From the NCBI RefSeq assembly GCF_030680185.1, contig NZ_JAUXVZ010000030.1, positions 1-64,000 on the forward strand: a stretch of 64,000 bases of DNA. The letters are read 5' to 3'. Shown here piece after piece: positions 17,854-27,985 of the stretch. Each line of letters begins with the position of its first letter. Positions within the stretch are counted from its first letter, which is position 1. The translations under genes were made by a program, and so were the position numbers. This DNA comes from Phenylobacterium sp. Lineage in GTDB: Bacteria > Pseudomonadota > Alphaproteobacteria > Caulobacterales > Caulobacteraceae. Under the pieces are notes generated by a model that searched no databases, had not been told where the DNA came from, and saw only the letters and a list, made by a program, of their open reading frames with translations.

Positions 17854-18237
17854 CGGCGCAGGCGTGCTGGCGGCGAAGGCGTCGGAGAGACGCCGCACCT
17901 GGACGATGATCCGTTCCCGCTCGCCGGCCCGGCGCTCCACCAGCAACCGCGCCACCTGGGCGTCGTCATGGAAGGCGTAGCCCTTGATGGCGTCGAGGAT
18001 CGCCTTGGCCAGGTTGTCGAGATCGAGCCACGGCGGATCGCCGACATATTCCATGGTGATCTCGACCGCATACTCGCCCCAGGCCGGCCGGCCGCCGCGC
18101 CAGGCCTTGCGAAAGAACTCATAGATCAGGGGCTTGTAGTACTTGGCCTGGGTGGTCAGCCCGTCGACGACCACGTCCATGGCGCCCTCGCCCTCCCGGG
18201 CGCGCACCTTACCGTGGTGGGTCCAGCCATCGTTCAT
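17827..18237 (-). CDS. RusA family Holliday-junction resolvase-like nuclease
   Basis: 136 residues. The stretch around residues 70-95 (WLDLDNLAKAILDAIKGYAF followed by HDDAQV) reproduces the RusA active-site pattern: D72, D74, K78 and D91/D92 match the catalytic Asp/Lys set that binds metal and cleaves four-way DNA junctions. RusA genes are usually phage-borne, but no phage gene flanks this one. The start ATG 18237 lies 5 bases from a -10-like element (GCTAGAGA, 18243-18250), suggesting a leaderless mRNA. A housekeeping resolvase or a domesticated phage gene; activity is inferred from motif conservation. Confidence 0.78.
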   Translation of the reverse strand: MNDGWTHHGKVRAREGEGAMDVVVDGLTTQAKYYKPLIYEFFRKAWRGGRPAWGEYAVEITMEYVGDPPWLDLDNLAKAILDAIKGYAFHDDAQVARLLVERRAGERERIIVQVRRLSDAFAASTPAPSSGLGGPL

Positions 18238-18242
18238 GCCCC

Positions 18243-18250
18243 TCTCTAGC
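18243..18250 (-). promoter_or_regulatory. Putative -10 element of the rusA-like gene
   Basis: GCTAGAGA on the minus strand ends 5 bases before the ATG. Compare the caulobacterial -10 GCTANAWC. Leaderless transcription is implied. Confidence 0.35.
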
Positions 18251-18321
18251 CTGCAGACGCTTTGCAGTCTCGCCCGGCCTCGCTAAACCGACGCGACACC
18301 CAGTTGCTGGAGGCTTCCCCG

Positions 18322-19713
<1,392 letters not shown>

Positions 19714-19734
19714 TCTCAAGAGCCTTTAGATGGC

Positions 19735-19778
19735 GCGCGTTTTGATCCGATAACCGGTTTCCACTTATCGGAACGCGC
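19735..19778. repeat. 44-bp dispersed repeat, copy 1
   Basis: Begins GCGCGTTTTGATCCGATAAC and ends CACTTATCGGAACGCGC. It is the reverse complement of 59449-59492 with 4 mismatches in 44, and each copy is itself imperfectly palindromic (GCGCGTT...AACGCGC, CCGATAA...TTATCGG). It lies between convergent fumC and thiolase genes, the usual site for REP-like elements. Confidence 0.8.
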
Positions 19779-19779
19779 T

Positions 19780-20970
19780 TCAGACGAGTTCCACCGCCAC
19801 CGCCGTGGCCGCGCCGCCGCCGCTACACAGGCGGGCGAGGCCGCGCCGACCGCCGCGCGCCTGCAGGGCCGCGATCAGGGTGGCCAGGATCCGCGCGCCC
19901 GACGCGCCGATCGGATGGCCCAGCGCGCAGGCGCCGCCATTGACGTTCAGCTTCTCGCGGGGAATGGCCAGCTCGCGCTCGGCGATCATGGCCACGACGG
20001 CGAAGGCTTCGTTCACCTCAAACAGATCGACCTCGTCCAGGCTCCAGCCGGCCTTGGCCAGGGCCTTGCGCATGGCCGGAACCGGGGCCGTGGTGAACTG
20101 GCCCGGCTCATGGGCGTGGGCGGCGTGGGCTGTGATGCGCGCCACCACCGGCAGGCCAAGCCTCTCGGCCACCGAGGCTCGGGTCAGCACCAGGGCCGCA
20201 GCCCCGTCGCTGATCGAACTGGCGTTGGCCGCGGTGATCGCCCCGTCCTTGGCGAAGGCGGGCTTCAGGGTCGGGATCTTGGCCGGGTCGGCCTTCAGCG
20301 GCTGTTCGTCGGTCGCGATGGTTTCGGCGCCCTTGCGGCTGGCGACCTCAACCGGAACGATCTCGCCTTCGAAGGCGCCGGTCTCCGTGGCGGCCCGCGC
20401 ACGGGCGAGGCTCAGAATCGCAAACTCGTCCATGGCCTCGCGGGTGAACTGGTAGGCCCGCGCGGTCTCCTCGGCGAAAGACCCCATCAGCCGTCCGGGC
20501 TCATAGGCGTCCTCCAGACCGTCGAGGTACATGTGGTCGAAGGCCGTATCGTGACCGATCCGCGCGCCTGCCCGATGCTTGGCCAGCAGGTAGGGGGCGT
20601 TCGACATGCTCTCCATGCCGCCGGCGACGATGATGTCGGCCGATCCAGCCATCAGGGCGTCATGGGCCATGATGGCGGCCTGCATGCCTGAGCCACACAT
20701 CTTGTTGACGGTGGTCGCCTGCACCGAGCGGGGAAGGCCGGCGCCCAGGGCCGCCTGCCGGGCTGGCGCCTGACCGAGGCCCGCCGGCAGCACACAGCCC
20801 ATGAAGATCTGCTCCACCGCCTCGGGCGAGACGCCGGCCCGTTCGACGGCGGCGCGAACGGCCGCGGCGCCAAGCTCCGTGGCTTTCAGCGAAGAGAGCG
20901 CGCCCTGGAAGCTGCCCATGGGCGTGCGGGCGAAGGCGGCGATGACGACGGGATCGGCGGCTTGGGTCAT
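19780..20970 (-). CDS. Acetyl-CoA C-acyltransferase (thiolase)
   Basis: Thiolase of 396 residues that condenses or cleaves acyl-CoA. The acyl-accepting cysteine is in VNKMCGSGMQAA (about C92), the histidine in GGACALGHPIGASGARIL (about H352) and the second cysteine in RLCSGGGAATAVAVE at the C-terminus. The start at ATG 20970 (MTQAADPVVIAAFARTP) matches family N-termini; the open frame extends further upstream but as a shadow of mnmA. Acetoacetyl-CoA thiolase (phaA/atoB-like) and beta-oxidation thiolase cannot be told apart here. A -10-like CCTATATC (20978-20985) ends 7 bases before the ATG. Confidence 0.93.
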   Translation of the reverse strand: MTQAADPVVIAAFARTPMGSFQGALSSLKATELGAAAVRAAVERAGVSPEAVEQIFMGCVLPAGLGQAPARQAALGAGLPRSVQATTVNKMCGSGMQAAIMAHDALMAGSADIIVAGGMESMSNAPYLLAKHRAGARIGHDTAFDHMYLDGLEDAYEPGRLMGSFAEETARAYQFTREAMDEFAILSLARARAATETGAFEGEIVPVEVASRKGAETIATDEQPLKADPAKIPTLKPAFAKDGAITAANASSISDGAAALVLTRASVAERLGLPVVARITAHAAHAHEPGQFTTAPVPAMRKALAKAGWSLDEVDLFEVNEAFAVVAMIAERELAIPREKLNVNGGACALGHPIGASGARILATLIAALQARGGRRGLARLCSGGGAATAVAVELV

Positions 20971-20977
20971 GGACCCA

Positions 20978-20985
20978 GATATAGG
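20978..20985 (-). promoter_or_regulatory. Putative -10 element of the thiolase gene
   Basis: CCTATATC on the minus strand, 7 bases from the ATG at 20970; matches GCTANAWC at most positions. Implies a leaderless or nearly leaderless transcript. Confidence 0.35.
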
Positions 20986-21017
20986 CCGGGCGGGCGTCAG
21001 GCTCCAGCCGGCGGCGC

Positions 21018-22211
21018 CTACGCCGGGACAGCCGCCCGCGTGCCGGCGATGAAGCCGCCGCCGAGCACCCGATCGGGATCTTCCGGCGCATAGAGCACGC
21101 AGGCCTGGCCGGGCGCGACGCCCTCTTCGGCGCCGTCCAACTCCACGCCAGGTTCGCCCTCGACCCAGGCCATGCGGCCAGCCACCGGCTCGCGGGTCGA
21201 GCGGACCCGGGCCAGCACCGGCCGGCCCTCGTCGCAGGCGGCTTCGAAACTGGCGGACTCGCCCAGCCAGTTGGTTTCCTTCAGCCGCAGGGCCGCCGTC
21301 ATCAGGGCTTCGCGCGGTCCGACGATCACCTGGCGGGCGGCCGCGTCGATCTTCACCACGAACAGAGGATCGCCCACGGCCACGTTCAGACCGCGGCGCT
21401 GGCCGATCGTATAGCGGGTCACGCCGTCGTGCCGGCCCAGCACCCGGCCGTCCATGTGGACGATGTCGCCAGGCTCGGCGCCATGGGGGCGCAGGCGGTC
21501 GATGACCGTGGTGTAGCGGCCTTCGGGCACGAAGCAGATGTCCTGGCTGTCGGGCTTGTCGGCGATGGCCAGGCCAAGTTCGGCCGCCACGCGGCGCACC
21601 TCGCTCTTGGGCAGGCCGCCCAGGGGGAAGCGGAGGAAGTCCAGCTGCTCGGCCGTGGTGGCGAACAGGAAGTAGCTCTGATCCCGCGTCGCATCGACCG
21701 CGCGCAGCAGGTGGGGCCGGTTGCCGCCCGAGGCGCGGCGCACATAGTGGCCGGTTGCCAGGGCCTCGGCGCCCAGGTCGCGGGCCACGTCCAGCAGGTC
21801 GCGGAACTTGACCGTCTGGTTGCAACGCACGCAGGGGATCGGCGTCTCGCCCCTCAGATAGGCGTCGGCAAAGTCCTCAATCACCTCCTGGCGAAAGCGG
21901 CTTTCATAGTCGAGGACATAGTGCGGTATGCCGATGGCCTCGGCCGCGGTGCGGGCGTCGTGAATGTCCTGGCCCGCGCAGCAGGCGCCCTTCTTGGCCA
22001 GGGCCTGGCCGTGATCATAGAGCTGCAGGGTGACGCCGACCACGTCATAGCCGGCGCGGGCCAGCAGGGCCGCCGTCACGGTGGAGTCTACGCCGCCGGA
22101 CATGGCCGTCACCACCCGGGCGCCCAGCGGAAGGCCGACTGCGGCGCGCGCGGCTTCGACCGCGGCGTCTGCGGTGGCGGAGCTCGGCGAGGACAGGGTG
22201 TGGGCGCTCAT
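21018..22211 (-). CDS. mnmA: tRNA-specific 2-thiouridylase MnmA
   Basis: Transfers sulfur to U34 of tRNA-Lys/Glu/Gln with ATP activation. The 397-residue protein has the PP-loop MSGGVDSTV near residues 39-47, the catalytic cysteine in [10 protein letters not shown] near residue 127 and the partner cysteine in [13 protein letters not shown] near residue 220. The C-terminal beta-barrel region ends in [17 protein letters not shown]. The N-terminus has about 30 residues before the first strand, somewhat longer than in E. coli. A -10 element sits 6 bases before the ATG. Confidence 0.96.
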   Translation of the reverse strand: MSAHTLSSPSSATADAAVEAARAAVGLPLGARVVTAMSGGVDSTVTAALLARAGYDVVGVTLQLYDHGQALAKKGACCAGQDIHDARTAAEAIGIPHYVLDYESRFRQEVIEDFADAYLRGETPIPCVRCNQTVKFRDLLDVARDLGAEALATGHYVRRASGGNRPHLLRAVDATRDQSYFLFATTAEQLDFLRFPLGGLPKSEVRRVAAELGLAIADKPDSQDICFVPEGRYTTVIDRLRPHGAEPGDIVHMDGRVLGRHDGVTRYTIGQRRGLNVAVGDPLFVVKIDAAARQVIVGPREALMTAALRLKETNWLGESASFEAACDEGRPVLARVRSTREPVAGRMAWVEGEPGVELDGAEEGVAPGQACVLYAPEDPDRVLGGGFIAGTRAAVPA

Positions 22212-22217
22212 GGCGCC

Positions 22218-22225
22218 TATTTAGC
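22218..22225 (-). promoter_or_regulatory. Putative -10 element of mnmA
   Basis: GCTAAATA on the minus strand, a close match to GCTANAWC, ends 6 bases before the ATG at 22211. It predicts transcription starting at the initiation codon. Confidence 0.45.
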
Positions 22226-22416
22226 GACTGCCCGGCTCATTTGCGAGGTGCGCGGCGGCGCGTAGTCCCTTCGAGTCTTCGATCGATGTAACTTGAGAGT
22301 TGATTGGTCAACCGGACAGCTCTGCCATAGGTTGCAGGCATCGTCGGCGAGTAACCCCAAGGGCCGGTGATCGAGAGACGTTCGGTGCTCCCGCTTTCCT
22401 TTTGCGAGCGAGCGAT

Positions 22417-22614
22417 ATGCAGCGGTACAGACTTTATGTCGTCACGGCGGGGGAAGACATCTTCCGCACCCTTGAGCACGATTATCCCAGTGATCACGAG
22501 GCTTTGGCGCAAGCCGCCCGCCTCCGGACCGACGATCACGCCGTCGAGGTGTGGACCGGCGAACGGCTCGTGGCCCGGCTGGGCGAAGATTTCGATTTCG
22601 GCGGCCACGCCTAA
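22417..22614 (+). CDS. Small hypothetical protein (65 aa)
   Basis: A 65-residue acidic protein (starts MQRYRLYVVTAGEDIFRTLE) without membrane segments; the C-terminal half contains AVEVWTGERLVARLG, a strand-like pattern. ATG 22417 follows GAGCGAGCGAT; the frame stays open back to 22300, but this Met begins the compact domain. I do not recognise a family. It lies alone between mnmA (divergent) and opgG. Upstream there is a small inverted repeat GTTGA-TTGG-TCAAC at 22299-22312. Confidence 0.5.
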   Translation: MQRYRLYVVTAGEDIFRTLEHDYPSDHEALAQAARLRTDDHAVEVWTGERLVARLGEDFDFGGHA

Positions 22615-22780
22615 GACGTACGCAAGCGGCGCCCGGCGCCGCGCCAGCGCCCCGCGATCGACGCTTCCGGCCCACTTTAGGGTCGCCGCCTGGGAGCCTA
22701 GCTTTGCTTCGCGCCTTTGTTTGGCCAAAGCCCTGCTTAAGTAAGGCGCGGACACCAACGGCAAGGGAGCCTGAGCCGGC

Positions 22781-24322
22781 GTGAGTTCCGGAACGACCAA
22801 CACCTTCGCAGGCGGCCCGAACCGCCGCGACCTCATGGTTGGGGGCGCAGGCCTGATGCTGGCCGCCGCGGCCCCGAAGACCTTCGGGTTCGACGATGTC
22901 GGCCTCATGGCCCGCGACCTGGCGGCCAGGCCCTATGCGCCGCCCGACACGACCCTCCCAGATCAGCTCGGCGCCCTGACCTACGACACCTACCGGCAGC
23001 TGGGTTTCCATGACAGCCAGGGCCTGTGGGCCGACCAGCGCCTCCCCTTCCAGGCGCAGTTCTTCCATCGCGGCGGCCGTTTCCTCGAAAAGGTCGAGAT
23101 CTTCGAAGTGGCCGACGGGCGTGCGCGCCCGGTGGCCTACGATCCGGCCATGTTCCGCTATGGCCGAGGACCGCTGAGCGATCTCGTCACCGTGGAAGAC
23201 CCGACCCTGGGCTTCGCGGGCCTGCGCCTGCTCCATCCTTTGAACAGCGCCGACAAGTTCGACGAGACCGTCGCCTTTCTGGGGGCCAGCTATTTCCGCG
23301 CCGTGGCCCGGGGCGGGGTCTATGGCGCCTCGGCGCGGGGCCTAGCGATCGGCGCTGGCGAGCCGGCCGAGGAGTTTCCCCGCTTCCGCACCTTCTGGCT
23401 GGTGCGCCCGGGCCGCCGAGACCGCAGCCTGACCCTCTATGCTCTGATGGACAGCCCCAGCCTGGCCGGCGCCTATCGGTTCGTGATCACGCCGGGCGCG
23501 CCGACCGTGACCGAAGTTCAGGCCGAACTGCACCCTCGCACTGAGACGCCTCGCGTGGGTTTCGCGCCGCTGACCAGCATGTTCCTGTTCGATCCGCAGA
23601 CGGCCCGGCGGTACGACGACTATCGGCCGCGGGTGCATGACTCCGACAGTCTCATCATCGCCAATGGGGCCGGCGAGCGGCTCTGGCGGCCCCTGTCCAA
23701 CCCGACGACGCTTCAGGCGAGCGGCTTTGCCGACAATAGGCCTCAGGGATTTGGCCTCGCCCAGCGCGCCCAAGGGTTCGCCGCCTATCAGGATCTGGAG
23801 GCGCGCTACGACCAGCGGCCCAGCATGTGGGTCGAGCCCCTGGACGACTGGGGACCTGGGCAGGTCCGGCTTGTGGAGTTGCCGACGCCTGACGAGACCG
23901 AGGACAATATCGTGGCGGAGTGGCGCTCGCCGACGCCTCTTGCCCCCGGCCGTCCGCACCGCTTTGGCTATCGCCTGCACTGGGGTGGCGAACCAGCCCC
24001 CGCCGCCAAGCTCGCGCGCGCCCGGCAGTGGCGGGAGTCGGCCCTCGAAAGCTGGCACCATGACGACCCCGAGAATGCCGGCTGGCGGCGGGTGCTGATC
24101 GACTTTGACCCCACAGGCAGCGATGTCACGCCTGAGGCCAGGATCGATCTGGGAGACGTTCGCGTCAGACATGTGGTGGTCAAGCCCAACACCGCCGCTG
24201 GCGGCTGGCGGCTGACCTTCGAGTTCCATCCGGCCCAGGCCCGGGAGATCGAGCAACGGGCCGTGCTGGTGAACGCCAGCGGTCCGTGCAGCGAAGTCTG
24301 GGTGCGTCGATGGTTGGCCTGA
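22781..24322 (+). CDS. opgG: Periplasmic glucan biosynthesis protein OpgG/OpgD type
   Basis: Periplasmic protein of osmoregulated periplasmic glucan synthesis. The 513-residue product begins with a twin-arginine signal (NRRDLMVGGAGLMLAAAAP, residues 14-32) and then the MdoG domain: LGALTYDTYRQLGF near residue 65, RGGVYGASARGLAIGAGEPA near residue 175 and SMWVEPLDDWGPGQVRLVELP near residue 345. A Tat signal is more typical of OpgD than of E. coli OpgG. GTG 22781 is the start. It overlaps opgH by 13 bases, so the pair is translationally coupled. Export with folded cofactor-free protein is inferred from the signal. Confidence 0.9.
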   Translation: MSSGTTNTFAGGPNRRDLMVGGAGLMLAAAAPKTFGFDDVGLMARDLAARPYAPPDTTLPDQLGALTYDTYRQLGFHDSQGLWADQRLPFQAQFFHRGGRFLEKVEIFEVADGRARPVAYDPAMFRYGRGPLSDLVTVEDPTLGFAGLRLLHPLNSADKFDETVAFLGASYFRAVARGGVYGASARGLAIGAGEPAEEFPRFRTFWLVRPGRRDRSLTLYALMDSPSLAGAYRFVITPGAPTVTEVQAELHPRTETPRVGFAPLTSMFLFDPQTARRYDDYRPRVHDSDSLIIANGAGERLWRPLSNPTTLQASGFADNRPQGFGLAQRAQGFAAYQDLEARYDQRPSMWVEPLDDWGPGQVRLVELPTPDETEDNIVAEWRSPTPLAPGRPHRFGYRLHWGGEPAPAAKLARARQWRESALESWHHDDPENAGWRRVLIDFDPTGSDVTPEARIDLGDVRVRHVVVKPNTAAGGWRLTFEFHPAQAREIEQRAVLVNASGPCSEVWVRRWLA

Positions 24323-26328
24323 GCCGCGCCATGGGGCCGGCGACCCGCCGCCGTCGCCGGAAACTGCGGCCCTCGCGCCTGAAGGTCGCCCCCCAGGCCG
24401 CCGCCCCAGTATCGCAGCGGCCCCGCGCCCCCTATCCGGCGCTGCGCTCCCTGCCCGATCCGGCGCCCTTGGACATGCCCGAACAGCGCCTGTACAAGGG
24501 GCCCAACCGGCTCACGCCGATCCTGGATGTGGGCCTGCGCCGCGTCCTGCTGATCGGCCTGACCCTGGCCATGACCGCGGCGGCGGGTCTGCGGATGGCC
24601 GAGATCCTGGCCCCCGGCGGCCTGGGACTGGCCGATCTCGGCATGCTCGCCCTGTTCTGCATTCTGTTCGCCTGGATCGCCTTCGCCTTCCTGAGCGGGG
24701 CGGCGGGCCTCCTGCTCAGCTGGAGGGCGGCCGGCGAGCGTTGGCGACCGCGCCCCGTCATCCTGACCCGCACCGCCCTGCTGGCGCCTGTCTATAACGA
24801 GGATCCCGACCGCGTCCTGGCGGGCTTGGAGGCGATCTATGAGGATCTCGTCGCCTGCGGCGTGGCCGAGCTCTATGACATCTTCGTCCTGTCCGACACC
24901 CGCGACCCTGACATCGCCCGGGCCGAGGCCACCGGCGTCCTGCGCCTGCGCGCCCGCACAGGGGCGCCTGACCGGTTCTTCTACCGCCGCCGGGCGCTGA
25001 ACTGCGACCGCAAGGCCGGCAACATCGCCGAGTGGGTCACCTCCTGCGGGGCCGACTACCAGGGCATGGTCATTCTCGACGCCGACAGCCTGATGAGCGG
25101 CGACACCCTGGTCCGCCTGACTAGCGCCCTGGAGCATGACCCCAAGGCCGGCCTCATCCAGACCCTGCCCACCATCATCAACGGCTCGACCCTGTTCGCC
25201 CGCATGCAGCAGTTCGCCGGGCGTCTCTATGGCCCCATGGTGGCCAGGGGCCAGGCCTGGTGGTCCGGCGCGGAAGGCAATTACTGGGGCCACAACGCCA
25301 TCATCCGCACCCAGGCCTTCGCCGCCTGCGCAGGTCTGCCGCATATTCGGGGCGGCAAGCCCTTCGGGGGTCACATCCTGAGCCACGATTTCGTCGAGGC
25401 CGCCCTGCTTCGCCGCGGCGGCTGGGCGGTGCGGATGGCCGCCCATCTGGACGGCTCGTACGAGGAGGCGCCGCCCTCCCTGGTGGACATGGCCGTGCGC
25501 GATCGCCGCTGGTGCCAGGGGAATCTGCAGCATTCGGCCGTATTGCCGGCCAAGGGCCTGCACTGGGTCAGCCGGCTGCACATGGTCCGGGGCATCCTGT
25601 CCTACGCCACCTCGCCCCTCTGGCTGGGATTCCTGATCCTGGGCGGGATTGTCTGGGCCAACCAGCGCCACGCCCCGGGCGCCGATCCCTCTGCGGCGCT
25701 CGCCCTGTTCGGCGTCACCATGGCGATGCTGATGGCGCCCAAGGCCATGGCGGCGGCGATGGCCCTCAGTCAGGCCGGCGCCCGTCGCGCCTATGGCGGC
25801 GCCCTGAGGCTCGTGGCGGGCGTGGTCGCAGAGCTCATCCTGTCATCGCTGATGGCGGCGTCCATGATGCTGATGCAGAGCCGGGCGGTGATCGACGTCC
25901 TGCTGGGTCGCGACTCCGGCTGGAACGCCCAGACCCGCGATGACCCCCAGATCTCCCTGGCCGACGCCTGGCGGCGGCATCGGCGGCACACGGCCGTGGG
26001 CGTCGCCTGGGTGGCGCTGGCCGGCGCCCTCGATCCCATGCTGCTGGCCTGGACCAGCCCCCTGGCCCTGGGCCTGGTGTTCTCGGCCCCCCTGACGGTC
26101 TGGACATCGCGCGCCGTCGGCGCCGGTCGCAGCGGGCTCTTTCGAACGCCGGAAGACACTGCGCCCCCTCGGGTGATTTCCCGTGCAACGGCCCTTCGCC
26201 TGCGGCAAGACGGGGAGCGAGCGGCGCGGCTGGAGATCGATCGGCTGATGGTCGATCCCGTGCCCCCCTATGCGCCCGCCATCGTGCGGGTCGAAACCCC
26301 GCGCCAGGAGGCCGACGTCATCTCATGA
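24310..26328 (+). CDS. opgH: Glucans biosynthesis glucosyltransferase
   Basis: Inner-membrane family 2 glycosyltransferase that polymerises UDP-glucose into the linear glucan backbone. The 672-residue protein has two N-terminal membrane helices (about residues 75-95 and 110-135), the GT2 domain with DADSLMSGDTLVRL (metal-binding DxD, near residue 257), RGGKPFGGHILSHDFVEA and the R/QxxRW-like WCQGNLQH near residue 400, then further membrane helices. It is shorter than E. coli OpgH (847 aa), mainly at the termini. ATG 24310 overlaps opgG; ATG 24331 is an alternative. The stop overlaps the next gene's start (ATGA at 26325). Confidence 0.92.
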   Translation: MVGLSRAMGPATRRRRRKLRPSRLKVAPQAAAPVSQRPRAPYPALRSLPDPAPLDMPEQRLYKGPNRLTPILDVGLRRVLLIGLTLAMTAAAGLRMAEILAPGGLGLADLGMLALFCILFAWIAFAFLSGAAGLLLSWRAAGERWRPRPVILTRTALLAPVYNEDPDRVLAGLEAIYEDLVACGVAELYDIFVLSDTRDPDIARAEATGVLRLRARTGAPDRFFYRRRALNCDRKAGNIAEWVTSCGADYQGMVILDADSLMSGDTLVRLTSALEHDPKAGLIQTLPTIINGSTLFARMQQFAGRLYGPMVARGQAWWSGAEGNYWGHNAIIRTQAFAACAGLPHIRGGKPFGGHILSHDFVEAALLRRGGWAVRMAAHLDGSYEEAPPSLVDMAVRDRRWCQGNLQHSAVLPAKGLHWVSRLHMVRGILSYATSPLWLGFLILGGIVWANQRHAPGADPSAALALFGVTMAMLMAPKAMAAAMALSQAGARRAYGGALRLVAGVVAELILSSLMAASMMLMQSRAVIDVLLGRDSGWNAQTRDDPQISLADAWRRHRRHTAVGVAWVALAGALDPMLLAWTSPLALGLVFSAPLTVWTSRAVGAGRSGLFRTPEDTAPPRVISRATALRLRQDGERAARLEIDRLMVDPVPPYAPAIVRVETPRQEADVIS

Positions 26329-26753
26329 GCCAGAGCCAGACCTCGGAGATCGTTCACCTGGGCGGTTGCCTGTGCGGCGGCGTCCGCTACGAGCTGGCGG
26401 GACCGCTGGCCGATATTCAGCTCTGCCATTGCAGCCTTTGCCGCAAAGCCCAGGGATCGGCGTTTGCGGCCAATATCCCGGTCGATCAGGACAAGCTGCG
26501 CCTGACCTCCGGCGAAGAGCTGCTGAGCCGGTTCGAGTCCTCCCCTGGAAAGGTTCGGACCTTCTGCGGGCGCTGTGGCTCGCCGCTGATGAGCCAGGCG
26601 GTCGCCGTGCCCGGCGTCGTCCGGCTACGGGCCGGCAGCCTGGATGCGCCCACCGGCGCCCGCCTCGGCTTTCACATCTTCGCCGACTCCCACGCCGACT
26701 GGTGGCCGCTGGACGACAAGCTGCCCCGTTATTCCGAACGCCCGCCGGCCTGA
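26325..26753 (+). CDS. GFA / CENP-V family zinc-binding protein
   Basis: A 142-residue protein with the GFA fold and all zinc ligands visible: GGCLCGGVRYEL (C15, C17), CHCSLCRKAQGSAFAANIP (C33-H-C35...C38) and CGRCGSPL (C84, C87). Family members include glutathione-dependent formaldehyde-activating enzyme, but most have unknown substrates, so a formaldehyde role is not claimed. It starts in an ATGA overlap with opgH, hence translational coupling. The 3' end overlaps the converging PLC-like gene by 25 bases. Confidence 0.9.
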   Translation: MSQSQTSEIVHLGGCLCGGVRYELAGPLADIQLCHCSLCRKAQGSAFAANIPVDQDKLRLTSGEELLSRFESSPGKVRTFCGRCGSPLMSQAVAVPGVVRLRAGSLDAPTGARLGFHIFADSHADWWPLDDKLPRYSERPPA

Positions 26754-27874
26754 GCAGGATCGTCGGCAGCCGCGACCAGACCCTGGCGCGGATTGAGCCG
26801 CGCCGCCGCGCCATGCGGCAGGGCGACCTGGAAATCGCTGAAGCGGCGATCCGGCGTCATGTAGTCGGTGGACACATATTGCGCGCCGGAGGCGAAGGCG
26901 GCCTCACGCCGCGCCGGATCATTCTGGCGCGCCTCGAGCGTATCGGCGTCGGCCCGGGTGCGGACGATCAGGCCCGCGGCGATGGCCGCCTCGATCCGCT
27001 CAGCCTGTTCGAGCGGGGAATTGAGGGTGATATAGGCCGCAGCGTCCTCGTCTTCCTCGATGTTCACGAACAGCACCCGGCCCTCCAGCGAGGCCCGCGC
27101 GCCGCGATAGAGATCGACCTGCGCCCGCGGCGCGTCCAGGGCGAACATCACCTTGCCGCGGGCCTCGCCCAGGTTGGGCCAGCCCCCGGCCGCCACGGCG
27201 GCGCGCAGGGTCGCGGCCTCGCCACGGACCAGATCCGGCGTGATCAGGGCCTCTGGCGGAAAGACGCTACGGATCTCGGCGTCGACCAGGTCCATGGCCG
27301 CGGCGTCAAAGGGGGCCGGCGTCACCGCGCCGGGCGCCGGCAGGGCCGCGCCCTCTTTCAGGTTCATCAGGATCAGCAGCGGCGCGTGGTCGGGATTGGC
27401 CCGCGACCAGGCCGCCACCTGAGCCAGGCATTCGACGAACAGCGGACACGAGCTGCGGTAGTCCACATCCTGCACATGCAGCACCTTCAGGCCCGGCCGC
27501 CGGAGCGGCGCCAGGTCATAGGCCTCGGCCGCGGGAACCAGTCGCCGGGCCAGGGGCGAAGCATAAAGCCCCGGTTCCGGGTCGTTCAGCACGTCGATCT
27601 CCAACTGCCGCGCGCCAGCCTCAAGCTGGTCAGTCAGGGGCGCGTGGGCGTAGTCGAGGCTGCGCGCCATGTCCGGCGCCATGGCGCTGAGCATGGCCAT
27701 CTCCGCCGCCGGGATGGCCAGCTTGTAGGAGTTGTGTGTGCCCACCGCCTGGATGGCGTTCATCGGCAGGACGTCCACGACGGCGCGCGTGCAGCCGTCA
27801 CGGCCGTGGGGCGCCTCCAGATCGCAGTCTGCGGGCAGGGACAGGGCGGCGGCGAGGATAAGGGCGGTGATCAT
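26729..27874 (-). CDS. Secreted PI-PLC-like phosphodiesterase (Ca2+-dependent C1 type)
   Basis: A 381-residue exported protein: N-terminal signal MITALILAAALSLPADC, then a TIM-barrel phosphodiesterase with the family histidine in VGTHNSYKLAIP, the metal ligands in RQLEIDVLND and the second histidine in KVLHVQDVDYRSSC. The later block LILMNLKEGAALP and the SGAQYVSTDYMTPD segment near the C-terminus also fit. This set is that of bacterial Ca2+-dependent phosphatidylinositol-specific phospholipase C1-like proteins; the true lipid or glycan substrate is unknown. ATG 27874 gives a clean signal peptide; ATG 27892 is an alternative. Confidence 0.82.
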   Translation of the reverse strand: MITALILAAALSLPADCDLEAPHGRDGCTRAVVDVLPMNAIQAVGTHNSYKLAIPAAEMAMLSAMAPDMARSLDYAHAPLTDQLEAGARQLEIDVLNDPEPGLYASPLARRLVPAAEAYDLAPLRRPGLKVLHVQDVDYRSSCPLFVECLAQVAAWSRANPDHAPLLILMNLKEGAALPAPGAVTPAPFDAAAMDLVDAEIRSVFPPEALITPDLVRGEAATLRAAVAAGGWPNLGEARGKVMFALDAPRAQVDLYRGARASLEGRVLFVNIEEDEDAAAYITLNSPLEQAERIEAAIAAGLIVRTRADADTLEARQNDPARREAAFASGAQYVSTDYMTPDRRFSDFQVALPHGAAARLNPRQGLVAAADDPAQAGGRSE

Positions 27875-27985
27875 GGGCGGGGAATATCTCATCCAGGCGT
27901 CGGTTGGATGACGGCCAAGCCTGCGCCAACTTGCCGCAAGATGTGGGCGAGCGCCATTACGCCACATTAAGCCTGGCTGTGCACG

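Noticed and set aside
20971..21825. Upstream extension of the thiolase frame by about 285 codons
   Set aside because: The extra part overlaps mnmA in another frame and has Arg/Gly/Pro-rich shadow composition; the family start is at 20970.
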